Assembly: GCA_963978545.1 (NCBI GenBank)
Contig: OZ021730.1
Span: 8,687,796-8,751,795 of the forward strand
Source of the DNA: Linyphia triangularis
Taxonomy: Eukaryota > Arthropoda > Arachnida > Araneae > Linyphiidae
Length of the DNA stretch: 64,000 nt
Reading direction: 5' to 3'
A program made the translations under genes and the position numbers. Of the stretch, positions 1 to 11,782 are shown piece by piece. Position 1 is the first letter of the stretch. Each line of letters opens with the position of its first letter. The notes beneath the pieces were generated by a model, which saw only the letters and a list, made by a program, of their open reading frames with translations, searched no databases and was not told the DNA's origin.

Positions 1-1
1 T

Positions 2-1105
2 ATGTTAGAACCGATTTTCAAGCATGAAGGATTAGACTTTGAAAATGCTATTTGTCAAGTGGATAAAAACTTCACCACACAAATTTTGGTTAATGACGTT
101 ACAAGTGAGACCATTAATTTGCAAAAGCATACAAATATGGCAACGGTGGAAACGGATATTACTGAGCAACAATTGCAGGATGTTAGAGAAAGAAGGAGGC
201 AAAATTTAAAACAAACAGATTTTAAATTGCAACATTTAGATAGGGAAACAAAATCAAAGCTATGGGAACTTTTACAAAGGTATGCTGATGTTTTTAACAC
301 AACGGTTGATACATTAGGGAGTACTAATGCAGTGGAGCCACATTTTACAGTAGATACTGAAAACTTAACAAAAGCAAAACACTTCCCAATTCCACAGGCG
401 TTAAGGCCAGTTTTGCAACAGCAACTGGACAGCATGTTAAAAGCAAATATTATTGAACCTTCAAATAGCTATTTAACATTTCCTTTGCTGTTGGTTAAGA
501 AGAAAAATCCTTCCCAATTACCAGAAAACCAAGAGTATCGAATCTGTGTTGATTTTCGTCAGTTAAACAAATACATGACTTTTGTAGATCACCCACTACC
601 AGTCATTCACGAGGAATTAGAGAAATTAAAAGGGGAAATTTTTTTTGCAATGCTTGATTTTTCACAAAGCTTTTATCAGCTACAAATCAGACCAGAGGAT
701 AGGCAGTACATGTCATTTTCAAGCGCTTTAGGACAATATCAATTTTGCAGGCTACCAATGGGAGTCTCATTGGCACCAGCTAATTTGCAAAAACTAAGCG
801 ATATTATATTGGCACCAATACAACATTTGAACATTGCAAATTTTATAGACGACTATGCTTTGGGTGGAAAAACAAAGGAGGAACTACTGTTTAAGTTGGA
901 AAAACTCTTTCAGCAATTAAGAAATTACAATTTAACTTTAAATCCACAAAAATGTGAGTTTTTTATGCAGGAAATTACATTCTTGGGACACCGCGTCACA
1001 GAGCATAACACTCAACCTTCAATAGCTAATTTAGTTAAAATCAAAAACTTTGCTGTTCCAAATACACTAAAAAAATTGAGAGGTTTTATAGGTCTAATCA
1101 ATTAG
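2..1105 (+). pseudogene. pol: Ty3/gypsy pol: protease-RT spacer and reverse transcriptase (partial)
   Basis: Reverse transcriptase of an LTR retroelement, which would copy the element RNA into DNA in a particle. Seen: a long frame open from the window edge, so the N-terminal side (gag, protease) lies outside. RT blocks are in order: VDFRQLNKY near residue 185, MLDFSQSFYQLQI near 220 (first catalytic Asp), RLPMGVSLAPA near 250, and FIDDYAL near 282, the Ty3/gypsy form of the YxDD box. It ends with the LGHRVTE and LRGFIGL connection motifs. The frame stops at 1103-1105, just where RNase H should start, and only the last part of that domain follows in another frame. The copy is therefore defective. 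Integrase follows on the same strand from 1190. Family call firm; clade within Ty3/gypsy not resolved. Confidence 0.9.
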
Positions 1106-1248
1106 ATATAGCCAATAGAGTTGCAAAGCAAATTTTAGAGTTGTCCGAATACCACATACAGTACAAATTAATAGGAAGTAAGGATAACATTGTACCAGAC
1201 ATACTTTCTCGACATTATTTTGGGCAACATCCATCCCATACCAATTGA
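1102..1248 (+). pseudogene. Remnant of RNase H C-terminus of the gypsy pol, out of frame
   Basis: A 48-codon open stretch one frame away from the RT and integrase frames. It reads a helix-rich segment and then VPDILSRHYF, the sequence that normally closes the gypsy RNase H domain just before the integrase (D-x-LSR-type motif). Catalytic RNase H residues upstream of this are missing, so about 100 codons have been deleted between the RT connection and this point. This is direct evidence that the pol copy can no longer make a complete RT/RNase H. Confidence 0.7.
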
Positions 1249-2923
1249 GGTACCTTCTATAGCCGATATAAAATCAGAACAGCATGTTGACTTACAAACA
1301 AAAGCAATCATTGACAAAATATTACACAATCCCACAGCGTTGAAAAAGTCAGAGAAATTTTTGTGTTGGGAGGATGATTTGTTAATACACAAAACACCAA
1401 CAGGGAAGAACTTTGGTCCCAAATTTAAGAAACGTGTATTTATTCCAAAGAAATTTAGGCCAAACATTTTGCATTTAACTCATGCAATGCATGTAAATTA
1501 CAAGAAAACTTACGACAACGCAGCACTTTATTATTTTTGGCCAAATATGTATAAGGATTGCACAGATTTTGTCGCTTCATGTAAAAACTGTGCGGCTTAC
1601 AGGTCAACTAACCGATACGCTAAAATACCTATTCAAAATAACATTTTGGCTACACGCCCAATGCAATACATAAGCGCCGATTTTATAGGTGTTCTACCAA
1701 CGACTTCTAAGGGAAACAGATACATCCTACAATTAACAGACTATTACACGAGGTTTACGGTGTTGTATCCAATGCGTACAATTAAAGCTACAGAGACAGC
1801 TGACAGACTTTTCGAATTTATGGCAAATTTTGGGATATTTGAACATTTGCTCACAGATCAAGGTGCAGCCTTTAAAAGCGAAATTTTTCGTATTTTGGCA
1901 CAGAAATTTGGAGTACACCAACTATTTTCTACTCCATATCACCCTGCCTGTAACGCAGTCAATGAAACATTACACCGAAACTTAAAACTTAACTTGGCTA
2001 TCTATGCCAGAAACAATTATTGTTGGGATGACGGACTCACATTTTATCAGCATGCTTACAATGCTCAAAAACACACTACGACCAAATATTCACCTTTCTT
2101 TCTGATGTTCGGTTACGAACCAAAAACACCATATTCGTTAGACATAAACACTAACTGCAATGAACAAAACACTATCCCATCTTATATGCAAGAAAAACTG
2201 CGAGTTTTCAAGGAGGTACAGAAAGAAGTAAACCAAAATTTCAAACTAGCAAGGAAAATACAACAAGAATACAGATTGACTCAGGGTGCGAAGTACAGAC
2301 ACTTTGAGATAAATGACTTGGTCTTTTTACACAGACCTACATTGGGTAAACATCAGGGATTACCAAAGAGACCTTTAATGGAAGGGCCATATGTAATTCT
2401 TGAGAAAAACTCTCCAGTTAATTACACAATACAAATGAAGTACATTCCAAATGGTCGACAAACAAGGGTTAATGTTGAGCGATTATTACCATACAGAGAA
2501 CGTAGAGAGGAGTTACGGTTGCAAACACAACATCAAACTGTACCAAAACAACTGTACATGTCAGATATTGAAGCACAAGTACAGGATAGTGACGAGGAAT
2601 TAGAAGATATTTTGCCATTGATTTATTTTAAAACGTTAGGCAACAATTCCCAAACACACAGTCAAACAAATGCAGAAACACAAAATCGTGAACATGAAAT
2701 AAACATGGATAACCAAAGACGTGACTCAACAGATTCACAAGAGACCATAGTCTATGAATTTCCAATTGAGGGAACACAACAACCTAATATCACGCATCGT
2801 TACAATTTGAGATCGTTAAACCAAAATCAGGAAGAATCAACTAATCACGAGAGGAATATTGAAACAAGGGAAGAATCATTGCCAGAAAGATTATTAGACT
2901 GGGCTTACAAATTTACTGAATAG
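1190..2923 (+). CDS. pol: Ty3/gypsy integrase
   Basis: Integrase of the same retroelement, which inserts the cDNA into the genome. Seen: an HHCC zinc-binding region (two His near residues 97-101, then CKNC near 130), and the DDE core ADFIG (residue ~163), TDQGAAF (~223) and NAVNETLHRNLK with Glu about 35 residues after the second Asp. The next block has the SPFFLMFGYEP motif typical of gypsy integrases. The C-terminal part is basic, then Gln/Asn-rich and acidic. The listed start is an internal codon, since the protein is normally cleaved from Pol. The domain appears open for 577 residues, but RNase H upstream is deleted. It ends in TAG and is followed by AT-rich DNA rather than directly by env. 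Confidence 0.92.
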   Translation: MYQTYFLDIILGNIHPIPIEVPSIADIKSEQHVDLQTKAIIDKILHNPTALKKSEKFLCWEDDLLIHKTPTGKNFGPKFKKRVFIPKKFRPNILHLTHAMHVNYKKTYDNAALYYFWPNMYKDCTDFVASCKNCAAYRSTNRYAKIPIQNNILATRPMQYISADFIGVLPTTSKGNRYILQLTDYYTRFTVLYPMRTIKATETADRLFEFMANFGIFEHLLTDQGAAFKSEIFRILAQKFGVHQLFSTPYHPACNAVNETLHRNLKLNLAIYARNNYCWDDGLTFYQHAYNAQKHTTTKYSPFFLMFGYEPKTPYSLDINTNCNEQNTIPSYMQEKLRVFKEVQKEVNQNFKLARKIQQEYRLTQGAKYRHFEINDLVFLHRPTLGKHQGLPKRPLMEGPYVILEKNSPVNYTIQMKYIPNGRQTRVNVERLLPYRERREELRLQTQHQTVPKQLYMSDIEAQVQDSDEELEDILPLIYFKTLGNNSQTHSQTNAETQNREHEINMDNQRRDSTDSQETIVYEFPIEGTQQPNITHRYNLRSLNQNQEESTNHERNIETREESLPERLLDWAYKFTE

Positions 2924-5900
2924 TTATAACGAACAATCAGATCATACATTCATGTAAGAAAATAACAAACATAAGAATTTAAACTAAAGTTTGTTTCATG
3001 TAATACATTAACAGCTAAACAACACAAACATGCACAAGTCAGAAAAGTGTAAAATAATGTGTGTGGTGTACATAAAATTTATGGTTTTAATATATGTAAT
3101 TAAGACAATTGGTGTTTAATATATGTAATTGAGACAATTGGTGTTTATTTATGTAATTAAGACAATTTGTGAATGCACAAGGTTACAATATTTATAAAGT
3201 AGTACTACAATACTAAATAAGAATTATGGTAATAGAAAGAAAAAAAAAGGATAAAAATAATTCATTTCAACTAGTCAACTACATACCAACGACAAATCTG
3301 ATTTCTTTAGAGAAAAGAAATAACGTAAATAAAGCAACCACGAAAAATTTATATTCCACATATTTAAATAATTTATTATTTAAATAATTTCTATTTGTAA
3401 ATAATTCAAAAGAAATTTTCTTTTAAATAGGTAAATAAGTGAATAAATAAATAAACCATTTCAAATATTTTTTTTTAAAGTTTTAAAATCAATTTCATTT
3501 AGTTCTATCACATTTATCGAAAAATTTTGATAAAATTATTTCAAAACACTAACACATCTAGGAAAAGAAAAAAAAATACATAATTCTCAAATATTCAAAA
3601 CGATTTAGACAACAAATCACGAAATTCTTTCGCAGACGGAGCATATTCCGTACGAGAGGAAGAAAAAAAAAAAACGTCAACAAACAGCGCACTACAAGTT
3701 TTAGGGTTGCCTCAACATAACATTTGGCGGAGATTCGCCCAATCGACGCAACACTTCACTTCGAATTTCTTAAAGCACAACCGTTCGAATCCACACTCAG
3801 GTTTTCGTGGGTTCAAATTTATTTAGACACGATAGCGCGAATTGTTTTATAATCATTTTGCACATTATGGTTAAATGATTAAATTCTAAATTAATCAATT
3901 TTATACAATTAAATTTTTTTTTACTATCCATTTTTATTTAAAAATTGGTTTTCTTTAACTAAAATTCCAAAATACACAGTGGTACATAAACACATTTGCA
4001 TTCGCAAAGAAGTAATCAATGCAATTTCATAAGTTAAAATTAACTTGATCACTACGACATTTAATACTTAAATTCACTAATTTGCATTTGCACACCGCAC
4101 GTGAGAAATTCGGTTAACATTTTTGCATTACGATTTCTAATCATTTTTCTTAAAATTATTTAGCCTAGAAAAAAAATAAACACAAGCAAATCCAACAATG
4201 TGCGCGATACCTAGAGAAAAAAAAAAAAAAGTAATTAAAAGCTTACCTTCAAAGTCAAAAAGCAACCGCAGACAAAATCCAATTTCAGAAGTCAAGGATA
4301 ACATTCCAAAGAGACATTAATTCACGTCCAAAATGGATGATTTTGAAAAAGAGATAAAAGTCATTTTAGCATTTAATTTACAATTAAACATCACATATAA
4401 GCAGTAACTGAAAAAAAAACAAAACATTTCTACACAATTTACAATTTAAAGTCATTTCATTTCAAAAATACATTACGCTTCTTTTAGACACAAGCATCCA
4501 GTCTGAAAAATAACTGTAATTACACTTTAATTATTAAGTAATTTTTTTTACTAAGCTACAAAATTCTAAAATTTTATTCTTAGCATAGCACAGAAATTTC
4601 CGATTTCTAAAATAAAAGCTGAAAGGTAAACTAATTAATTTCCTTCCTAAGAGAAACAAACTAGTCTTCTTGCAATCGAAAATCTGAAAGGGAAGAGTTA
4701 TTAAGCTGAAAGTAAATTATTAAAATTACTCAAATTTATAATACAAACACCAGGGATATTAATTAATCCTAGAAAAAAAAGTGGTTAACAACAGCACTAC
4801 ATGGGAAAAAATATACACTGAGGCATTTCCTAAGAACATACAACATCACACAACAGAAAGCGAATAACTGGAATTAGCCGTTTTCTACAAAAAATACACA
4901 ATCTGGACATTGCTTTCAAATTACCCAGGTGGTGTTACGACAAGGAACGCACACCCTTATTTGACTTTCCCACATAAGAAGGTCAAACTTCGTTTCTTTT
5001 TACGGGTTCTTACGAGAAAGGGGGCAGCAGACCCCATACACAGCCAATCAGGGCAAATTTTTTTTTTATACGACCACTTTCCGACAGCCGAAAGCATTCC
5101 TTCTACGTCACACTTACAATGACACGGGGGAAAAAAACGACACTTTGTTTAATAAAATGTAAATTCTCGATTTCAGTTAGTACTAATTAATTCACACTTC
5201 TAAAATAAACGGTATATTGTACCTTGCAAGAATACAAAAATTATAAGTATAAATGATCCATTAAAAAGTTTATAATTAAGATATACCCAGTTCTTTTTTT
5301 TACATTAGCTAGGCAAGTATTTCAATTAAAAGAAGGAAAAAAAAAAGGTCAGTAGGTGAAAACACAATTTAAATACAAGTTATTGTAATTCTACAAATAA
5401 CAGAAAATTTTTAAATACTAACATACAACATACTTATATATGATTTACGATTTCAAATTTTGTTATTTTTTTATTAATACAACATTATTTAATCACGATT
5501 AAGATTTGAGTTTTCTTTCAGTGCACGGGAATTGAACTTAACATCCAATCGTCAATTATTTTATTTAAGTCCTAAATATATCAATGAACATTACTTACAA
5601 CGCACAACAAAATAATAAAATTTAATCCATTTTCAAGACTACGATAACTACAGAACAATTTCGGGTCTACAGGTAGAATTAAAACGAGGAATTCTATTCA
5701 TCTCTTGCAAGATAGAAAAAAAAATGCAACACATTGCACGGGGCTTTAATTTAAAGTGCCGAAGAAATAGTTTTCAATTCTTCAATTGCCAACTCAAGTT
5801 TGAAAATTATATATTCAATTAACTTTCCACACCATTTTAAAACTATAGACATTGGTGTATGACGTCTGACAGAATACTATTTTCCGAAACAAGGAGGGTT

Positions 5901-7631
5901 CGAGAAATTAATCATTGTAATTTAACCAATACTGCACAAATCATTTTGGCGAGACACGGATAGTGGTCGCCAAAGAGAAAACTCGTTTTGGCGACAGAGG
6001 AACACGTATGTTAGTGAAGACGGGGATTCTTTTTTCTTCTTCTTAAAGAAAACTGGTTTATTTTTGGTGGTTCCGTGGCATTTTTCTATATGCTACACGA
6101 ATGATTTCTTGAAGTCAGAATTTAAACAGAGGATTAATTACGGATGACATTTTGTTGTTAAGGAAAAAAAAGGGGGTTGAAGGATCGCCAACTTTGTTTT
6201 TTTCCCGGGTGTTATTAAATGTATTGATTAGCGAAATAACATCAAATGAGTAAAGTTGGGTTGATAGAGAGAAAAGAAATAATATTGGAATTTGGTAATT
6301 TATTTTCCGATTCAACTTGGTAGAAGAGAAAAGGGGTGCAACACATCGGTGATGCCAACAGAATTTTTTTTTATAAGTTAGAAGTACGAACCAAGGATAA
6401 ATCGGTGTACTTGAAGGGGTGATGCAGACAGGAGATTGAGGGCACTTTTCCAGGATTAAATGGATATGTTAAATACTCAGAGCGGGAAAGAAAGCGAAGG
6501 AGTTAAGGGGTTATATAATTATAACAAGGTTTTTTTTTAGGGATAATGCAAATGAATTATGCATGGTAAGAAAATTACTATGACTTGAAATGGACTATTG
6601 GTTAGTCAGGTCTCAAAGGGTAAATTGTGTGATCACAAACAAGAGTTTATCCGGTCAGTTACGAATAGGAAAGGGAAAGAAAAAAAAACGCTTTGCAAGA
6701 TCAAATGTTACGAAAGCAGCATTCACTAAATTTATTTTAGTAAGAGAAAAAATCATTCGAGAGAAAAGGGGAAACGAATTATAATCGCATATTTCAAAGC
6801 GGTAAGAAAAAGAAAAGATATGGTCAATGACCACTTTACCAAATCGAAAAAAAAAAATTATGGAAATTTTTTGTGAAGCAAACAAAAGATAGTTTAATGT
6901 ACAAATATGTAGCATAGACGGATACGGTCATCGGATAACGTAATCTAAAGAATGAAGAGAGGCCAAATTTGCTTCTTTTTACACGGATTTTATGCATGAA
7001 TATTCAAAATTCATAAATTCTCTTTTTTTCTATATTGTTATTTTTTTATTTTTTTTCTTATTAAACATCTGATTGGATGCGTGTGTACAATATGAATTCT
7101 TTGTTTACTTCAATGGATAGGAAGTAAACACAGGAAAAAATGAGTAGGGGAACTACAGAGAGAAATGGATAAATGCTAGAATGTTATTATGAGTTATTCA
7201 TTGATTTTTTTTTTTATCTCACTTATTACAATTTAACAGTTTATGCTTCGAATTACTGAAGATAACTTGTCATGCAAACGAGCAGACCGAGAAATAAATG
7301 ATTTTAATTTCTTTTATTACTATGCAATTGTTTTTTTTAAGTAATGCATGACCAGTTTACTCAGTAATAATAATTACTGTTGTAAATAGCATAAGGCTTG
7401 TTTTTTTTTTCTTCAAGCACCTTACTTTATTTCGCCAAATATATAGTATGGCATTATAATTTTATTGTAGGGAATATTATAAGCGTGATGAATTTTTTTT
7501 TATATATATAGAGAGAGATTTTCTTTTTAAAAGTAATTAGCAATTATAGTGGTTAATTAACAGCAAAAGCAAATTCTTTTGATTATAATTTTTTTTTTTA
7601 TATAAAGAAAAAAAAGCTGGGAGATTGAAGT
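2924..7631. other. AT-rich stretch without a recognisable gene
   Basis: About 4.7 kb of very AT-rich DNA with many A and T runs of 8-14. Open frames here are short (under 90 codons), compositionally biased and without known motifs. Two places carry TTTGGCG-type sequence (near 3723 and 5943-5995) that recalls a retroelement primer-binding site, but no matching LTR could be paired with either. It separates pol from the envelope genes and may be a long 3' spacer of the retroelement, one or more decayed insertions, or both. Confidence 0.5.
3090..3172. repeat. Short tandem repeat, about 30-bp unit, three copies
   Basis: A unit of the form ATATGTAATTAAGACAATTG plus GTGTTTA is repeated three times in a row with minor changes (AATT versus AATTG, TTTAATAT versus TTTATTT). 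It lies in the non-coding stretch downstream of integrase. In some LTR elements such repeats sit near the polypurine tract; here no function can be shown. Confidence 0.7.
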
Positions 7632-7646
7632 GTGAATTTAATTGAC

Positions 7647-8069
7647 ATGCACATATGTTACCTTGCAGTTTGCACGCCATGGACGAGAACACTCATTTGC
7701 ATAATACTATGCACAACAATTGCAGCATCTCATCATCCGCAGATCTGCACGTTTAAAGATAGTAATTTTCAATGTCAATCAATTGCAAAACACGCTCTCC
7801 AGAGATTTAACTTACCACCTCAGACTTGCGGAGTTCACAGTTGCCGAAATTGCATCATTGGCAAACAAACGTTCATAATTACACCCGAAGCAGAACTAGT
7901 CGAACCAAGCAGATTTTTACTGCAAACTAATAACTCTGCTAGATCTACTACAAGCACATTTTACCAGTGCGCACAACCAGACTGTGATTGCACGCAAGGA
8001 ACTTGCAATGGCGATAAAGCATTTTGTGGCATGTATGGATGTGCAGAAAAAAGTCAAGTGTTCCTGTGA
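7647..8069 (+). pseudogene. env: Envelope polyprotein, Gn-like N-terminal part
   Basis: First piece of a viral-type glycoprotein gene. The ATG at 7647 opens with a hydrophobic segment (residues ~13-26 rich in Leu, Ile, Cys) ending in Ala-Ala-Ser, a plausible signal peptide. The rest is Cys-rich (TCGVHSCRNC, DCDCTQGTCNG), typical of a secreted disulphide-bonded ectodomain. A CCTTGCAG sequence just upstream of the coding part could be a splice acceptor, as env genes of retroelements are usually made from spliced RNA. The frame ends at 8069 because of a small indel in an A-run near 8045; the related frame continues immediately as the next entry. A second, related fragment lies at 24.7-26.6 kb on the other strand. 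Confidence 0.65.
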
Positions 8070-9822
8070 ATTAACACGCGAGACACCTATACTCTTGCAC
8101 ATTACAGATTCGCAGACAATTGTGAACCCTCAGTTACTGACATTGTTTCGATGTTTGTTTGAAAAACAAACACTACACTCCAGACGACTGCACGAGTTTG
8201 AAACGGCTCATTTTACGCAAAATAACATTACAATGGAATTCCTTGATCCAGTACTTACATTGCCATCTTCCGGACGGGTCGTTCTGCGCACTAATACCTA
8301 TGAGATGTTACTTACAGTTCCGGAGGATAGAGAACTAACGATACCTTTCGAACTTCTGGCGTATAAAACTACGCTTACGATTATTTTTGTCAGTGACGAC
8401 GGACATTCCATTTCTGCAAAAATACAACTGTCCGGCAAAAGTTACTGTAGACTGAACACATGTGTTTTTTGTTTCGAAAATTTCAAAACAGTTAAATGTT
8501 GGAGTTTATTTGCAAGAAACCTACTTTATTGCTTCTTTTTGTTTCAATTCATGTTAACACTAATAATGATTAAGACGATCATCAAAACACTAATTTATAC
8601 AATAAAACTTTTAGTTTTACCAGTTCGAATAGTAGTGCGAGTGCTCAAAATGACTTTACGATTCTTCCTAATTTTAGGAGCATATCTTGGAAATACGGTC
8701 AGACACACTGGAGATACCGTTATGCACCATATTGAGAGACGTGCTCTCAATAACGATTTTTATAGAGTCGCAACGATCGCCGTCATCGCATGTCTTATAG
8801 TAGGCGAGGCTCAGGCTGAATGTTCGGACACTAACGTAATCCATTCCAATATAGAAAGGTGCGAAATTTCCACTGATCCATTAGTGCAGAACTGTATATT
8901 ACAGACTACTGCCGAATTGACTCTCAGGGGTATACAGCATTCTTCGTGTCTATGGTTCAAATCGAAAGAAGGTAAACAATTGTTTCATTTAGAGGTGCGA
9001 CTGGACGCTGTCCACTGCAAATTTTCGACAGCTCGTCAATATTTCACTTTCGCGGTTACAGCTAAGCATATCTCGCAATTATCATGCAGCCAAAACCGGT
9101 TTTGCAGTTGGGGGTTGCACTGTAAGAGAGCATCGTATTCAGGATTGCATTTTGAAGCGGAAACGGAGGCATCACGAGACTATCCTGGCTTATCAACGTG
9201 TCAAGCAAGCACGCAAGGATCCGGCTGTGCGATCGTACACAGATCAGGCTGCAGTTTTCGTCGAACCTACTACATCCCAGACCTCACACAGGCGTATGAG
9301 GTATTAAAGATCACAGGCTTCACATGTTCTTATCACATTGGAGTCACACATTCGGAAAATGGGACGATCTCAAGAGTACAACTACAAGACAAGGCAACGC
9401 TTCCAGGAGGCATACAGATGCATCTCATTGGCAGTTACGACCAACCTCAACTCCTGATGTCAGAGTCTTTGGTCCAGAGTGTCAGAGATCCTTCCGAAGG
9501 TCACCTCCTAAAGACAGCAGACAGAAATTCACCGTTTGCAAACATGGTCGGAGCAGTACAAGCAAACACCAGTTACACCAAGCATTTCATCTTCGATGAA
9601 GATATGACGACCTGTGACTTCTACGAAGATCAACTGCGTTGTACGGAGGTGCCCCAGGCCATTCGAAGGATGCAAAAGAAACAACATCATAGATTACCAT
9701 TGACAAGAGATCTGCATACATTACATCTACAACAAGGGAAGCTCACGTCAACATTGCTCACCTCAGCAGCCATCAAAATACAGCTTCTTTTCGCAGACTA
9801 CAAGATATCAGTCCAGAGATAA
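8045..9822 (+). pseudogene. env: Envelope polyprotein, Gn transmembrane region and Gc-like fusion glycoprotein
   Basis: Continuation of the envelope in another frame. In order: the rest of a Cys-containing ectodomain, a long hydrophobic and basic stretch (about 8510-8690) that would anchor Gn, a second signal-like segment ending GEAQA near 8815, then a Cys-rich ectodomain starting with ECSD. The cluster CSQNRFCSWGLHC near 9090-9130 has the Cys/Trp/Gly spacing of the fusion-loop region of phlebovirus-type Gc (class II fusion) proteins. Signal, ectodomain, TM, internal signal, ectodomain is the layout of a bunyavirus Gn/Gc precursor. Related envelope genes are known in nematode Tas-like retroelements. 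Family assignment is by motif spacing, not by a search. The frame breaks at 9822 before the C-terminal anchor. Confidence 0.6.
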
Positions 9823-10299
9823 TCGGTTTGCCCACTTTTCCATGATTCCGAGTTTCAAATCAAAGGGTGTTACAGATGCTCCATTTTCGCTGAACTGTCA
9901 TTTCAAGCCTTATCTTCCTGCAACAACGGACTTGCCGAGGTTACTTTGCAACGACTCACCACATACACAAGGGCTGTTGACCTTACTCAGCAATTTACAA
10001 CACATCAAGTTCGTTTTCTGGCAGACCAACAATGTTACGAAGAAAAACTTTGTCTTCAGGCACATACCAACATACAGTGCAAACAATTTTCATTCTGTCT
10101 CGATGAACCATCGGTCCAACTCATGAAACTTTTACATAATCACACAACGACGCAAGCGCAGGACTCACCGGGTGGTATTTTCGATTGGAAGTTTTTTCCA
10201 ACATTAAATTCAGCGTTCTTTTTCTTAAAAATGGGGGGTGCATTGGCCTTGTTTGTGGGACTCATGGTGACACTGTTTTCAACACTAGTGACACACTAG
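9823..10299 (+). pseudogene. env: Envelope polyprotein, C-terminal ectodomain and membrane anchor
   Basis: The last part of the envelope. From 9946 it is open to the TAG at 10297-10299 and carries further Cys residues (QCYEEKLC, CKQFSFC), a PGGIFDW motif and a C-terminal hydrophobic segment of about 20 residues (GGALALFVGLMVTLF) followed by a very short tail, as expected for a Gc anchor. Between 9823 and 9945 the frame shifts again. With two or more frame breaks the gene is not expressible as one protein. It lies about 7.4 kb downstream of the integrase stop on the same strand. Confidence 0.6.
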
Positions 10300-11094
10300 T
10301 AGCCCGGGGGATTCATTCGGAGTTTTTGCTTGAGGTGTGGGAGAATTAGAAAACGCCGCAGGCCCGTTTTGGATTATAGGTTTTCCCGAGAATGGCAGAA
10401 TACGCCATGACGAGTATGGCCTCAGGTACCGTGTATTCATTTATTCACATTTTAAGCTAATCTTCCAGCTTTCTAACTTTAACTTTTGAGTAAATTTAAT
10501 ATTAAATCTTAACCACAAAGTAGCGAGGGCAGCTGAGTTCTGGCCAAAATGACTATTTAAATGAAATGTGTTTGAATATGTGTAAACAGTACCCGATTTG
10601 GGGTTTTTAATATAAACTTGATAGGATTGGTAATTTAAGGTCGACTTCGTAAAGTAGATTCAATGTTTAAAATTGGTAAAAGAGAAGCGATCATTAATTG
10701 TTAAAGTAACCTTTTATTCTGTAAAGTAAACCTAGTAGTTAATAAATTTGTTTGTTATCACTTTAGTTATGTTTATTGAACAGCTTTTTCAAACCACACT
10801 CAAAGGAGTTCCACTATGCGATCTTTCGGCAGAGTTTATTACTAAACATTTCACCCTTTAAGGAGTTGTAATCTTATCTATGTAAGAGCCTGAGGTCTGT
10901 CTGCAGTTTAATTAACACAGACGGCACCAGACCAGTATGTGGCAACACTGTGTAACTGTATTCTTAACTGTTTTTAGTGGAAGGTTTGTTGTTGTTTATA
11001 TTTGTAGCGAAGAAGCATGCTGTTTAATTTATATGATTGAAAACTTCGTTGTTTAACTAATTTCGTAGGAAAAGGTTGAATATTTTGATAGAAA
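10300..11094 (+). other. Post-envelope region, possible 3' LTR or flank
   Basis: No coding content. Right after the env stop is a purine/G-rich run (AGCCCGGGGGATT) that could act as a polypurine tract, and a TGAGGTGTGGGAG sequence follows. AATAAA-type polyadenylation signals occur near 10740. An LTR would fit here, but the 5' LTR is outside the window, so there is no second copy to compare. The right boundary is unknown. The Mutator-like transposase begins at about 11095. Confidence 0.35.
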
Positions 11095-11605
11095 TGGGTA
11101 GCAAAAAGCGTCAGCATTCAAGGGAAAAAAAACTACCAGTTTTAAAGGAAATCAACATAGCAAAAAGGTTGATATTCCACCTAAGCCAACTTCTACTTCA
11201 TCAGTAAAATTGAGCAACATTTCAATTTGTGTTCCTGACTCTGTATATAAGGGACAAATGTTTATTGTTGACATGACATGTTTAAATAATCTATTGAATA
11301 TGGTACTCTGCCCTATGTGCTGCAACCCAACTTTAAGTGTGACTGACATTCCTTCAAAACGGATGGGCTGTGCCCTTGCATTGCAGGTCAGTTGTTCAAA
11401 TAGTCAGTGTCGGTACACAAGTGACAGCTGCTATACCTCAAAGAAGACCGAACACTTTTATGATGTTAATCGACGAGTTGTCTACAGCATGAGACAAATT
11501 GGATGTGGATTTGAGGATGCATGCACATTTATGTCATCAATGAACATGCCGCCACCACCTCATCCTAATGCATTCAATGTGCATACTGCCGACCAAACGG
11601 TATAG
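11095..11605 (+). pseudogene. Mutator-like (MULE) transposase, N-terminal part
   Basis: N-terminal half of a metazoan Mutator-like transposase. From 11102 the frame is open: a basic leader, then a DNA-binding Cys cluster (CPMCC, CSNSQC) and a helical segment ending in FNVHT. An ATG at 11095 lies in a neighbouring frame and reads MGSKKRQHSR before hitting a stop, so one or two indels separate the probable start from the body. The frame ends inside a SINE inserted at 11588. The same reading frame resumes at 11774. A paralogous N-terminal half occurs at 51083. Confidence 0.7.
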
Positions 11606-11782
11606 TGGTTAGCGTGCTGGCTTCTAGACCGCGAGGTTGCGGGTTCGAGTCCCGTGTTTGGCATGGGTGTTTGTAAATGTATGTTGGCTTGTCTAATGAC
11701 GAAAGTTTCGGCGCATTATAGCCCTCGTGTTGCTGACGGCGCCAGATAATCTGAATACAACCAACCAATCAATGTGCATACT
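11574..11782 (+). mobile_element. tRNA-derived SINE with 14-bp target duplication
   Basis: SINE body 11588-11768 between two copies of TCAATGTGCATACT (11574-11587 and 11769-11782). The 5' head has tRNA-like promoter boxes: A-box-like TATAGTGGTTAGCGTGC and B-box GGTTCGAGTCC. A short middle follows (GGGTGTTTGTAAATG), then a 3' tail with GGCGCATTATAG...GGCGCC and an AACCAACCAA end. The tail matches the 3' ends of the LINEs in this window. Insertion length plus duplication is 195 bp, exactly 65 codons, so the transposase frame is kept but contains the SINE's stop codons. Confidence 0.95.

Noticed and set aside
4910..5122. 70-codon frame in the AT-rich gap
   Set aside because: No motif, no conserved start context and no second copy to support it.
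5936..6010. Primer-binding site and LTR boundary (TTTGGCGACAGAGG)
   Set aside because: Suggestive, but no LTR end or duplicate was found to support it.
11588..11660. Possible tRNA genes at the many A-box/B-box sequences
   Set aside because: All lie at the head of the ~180-bp SINE with target duplications; the anticodon arm does not pair properly, so they are tRNA-derived SINE heads, not tRNA genes.
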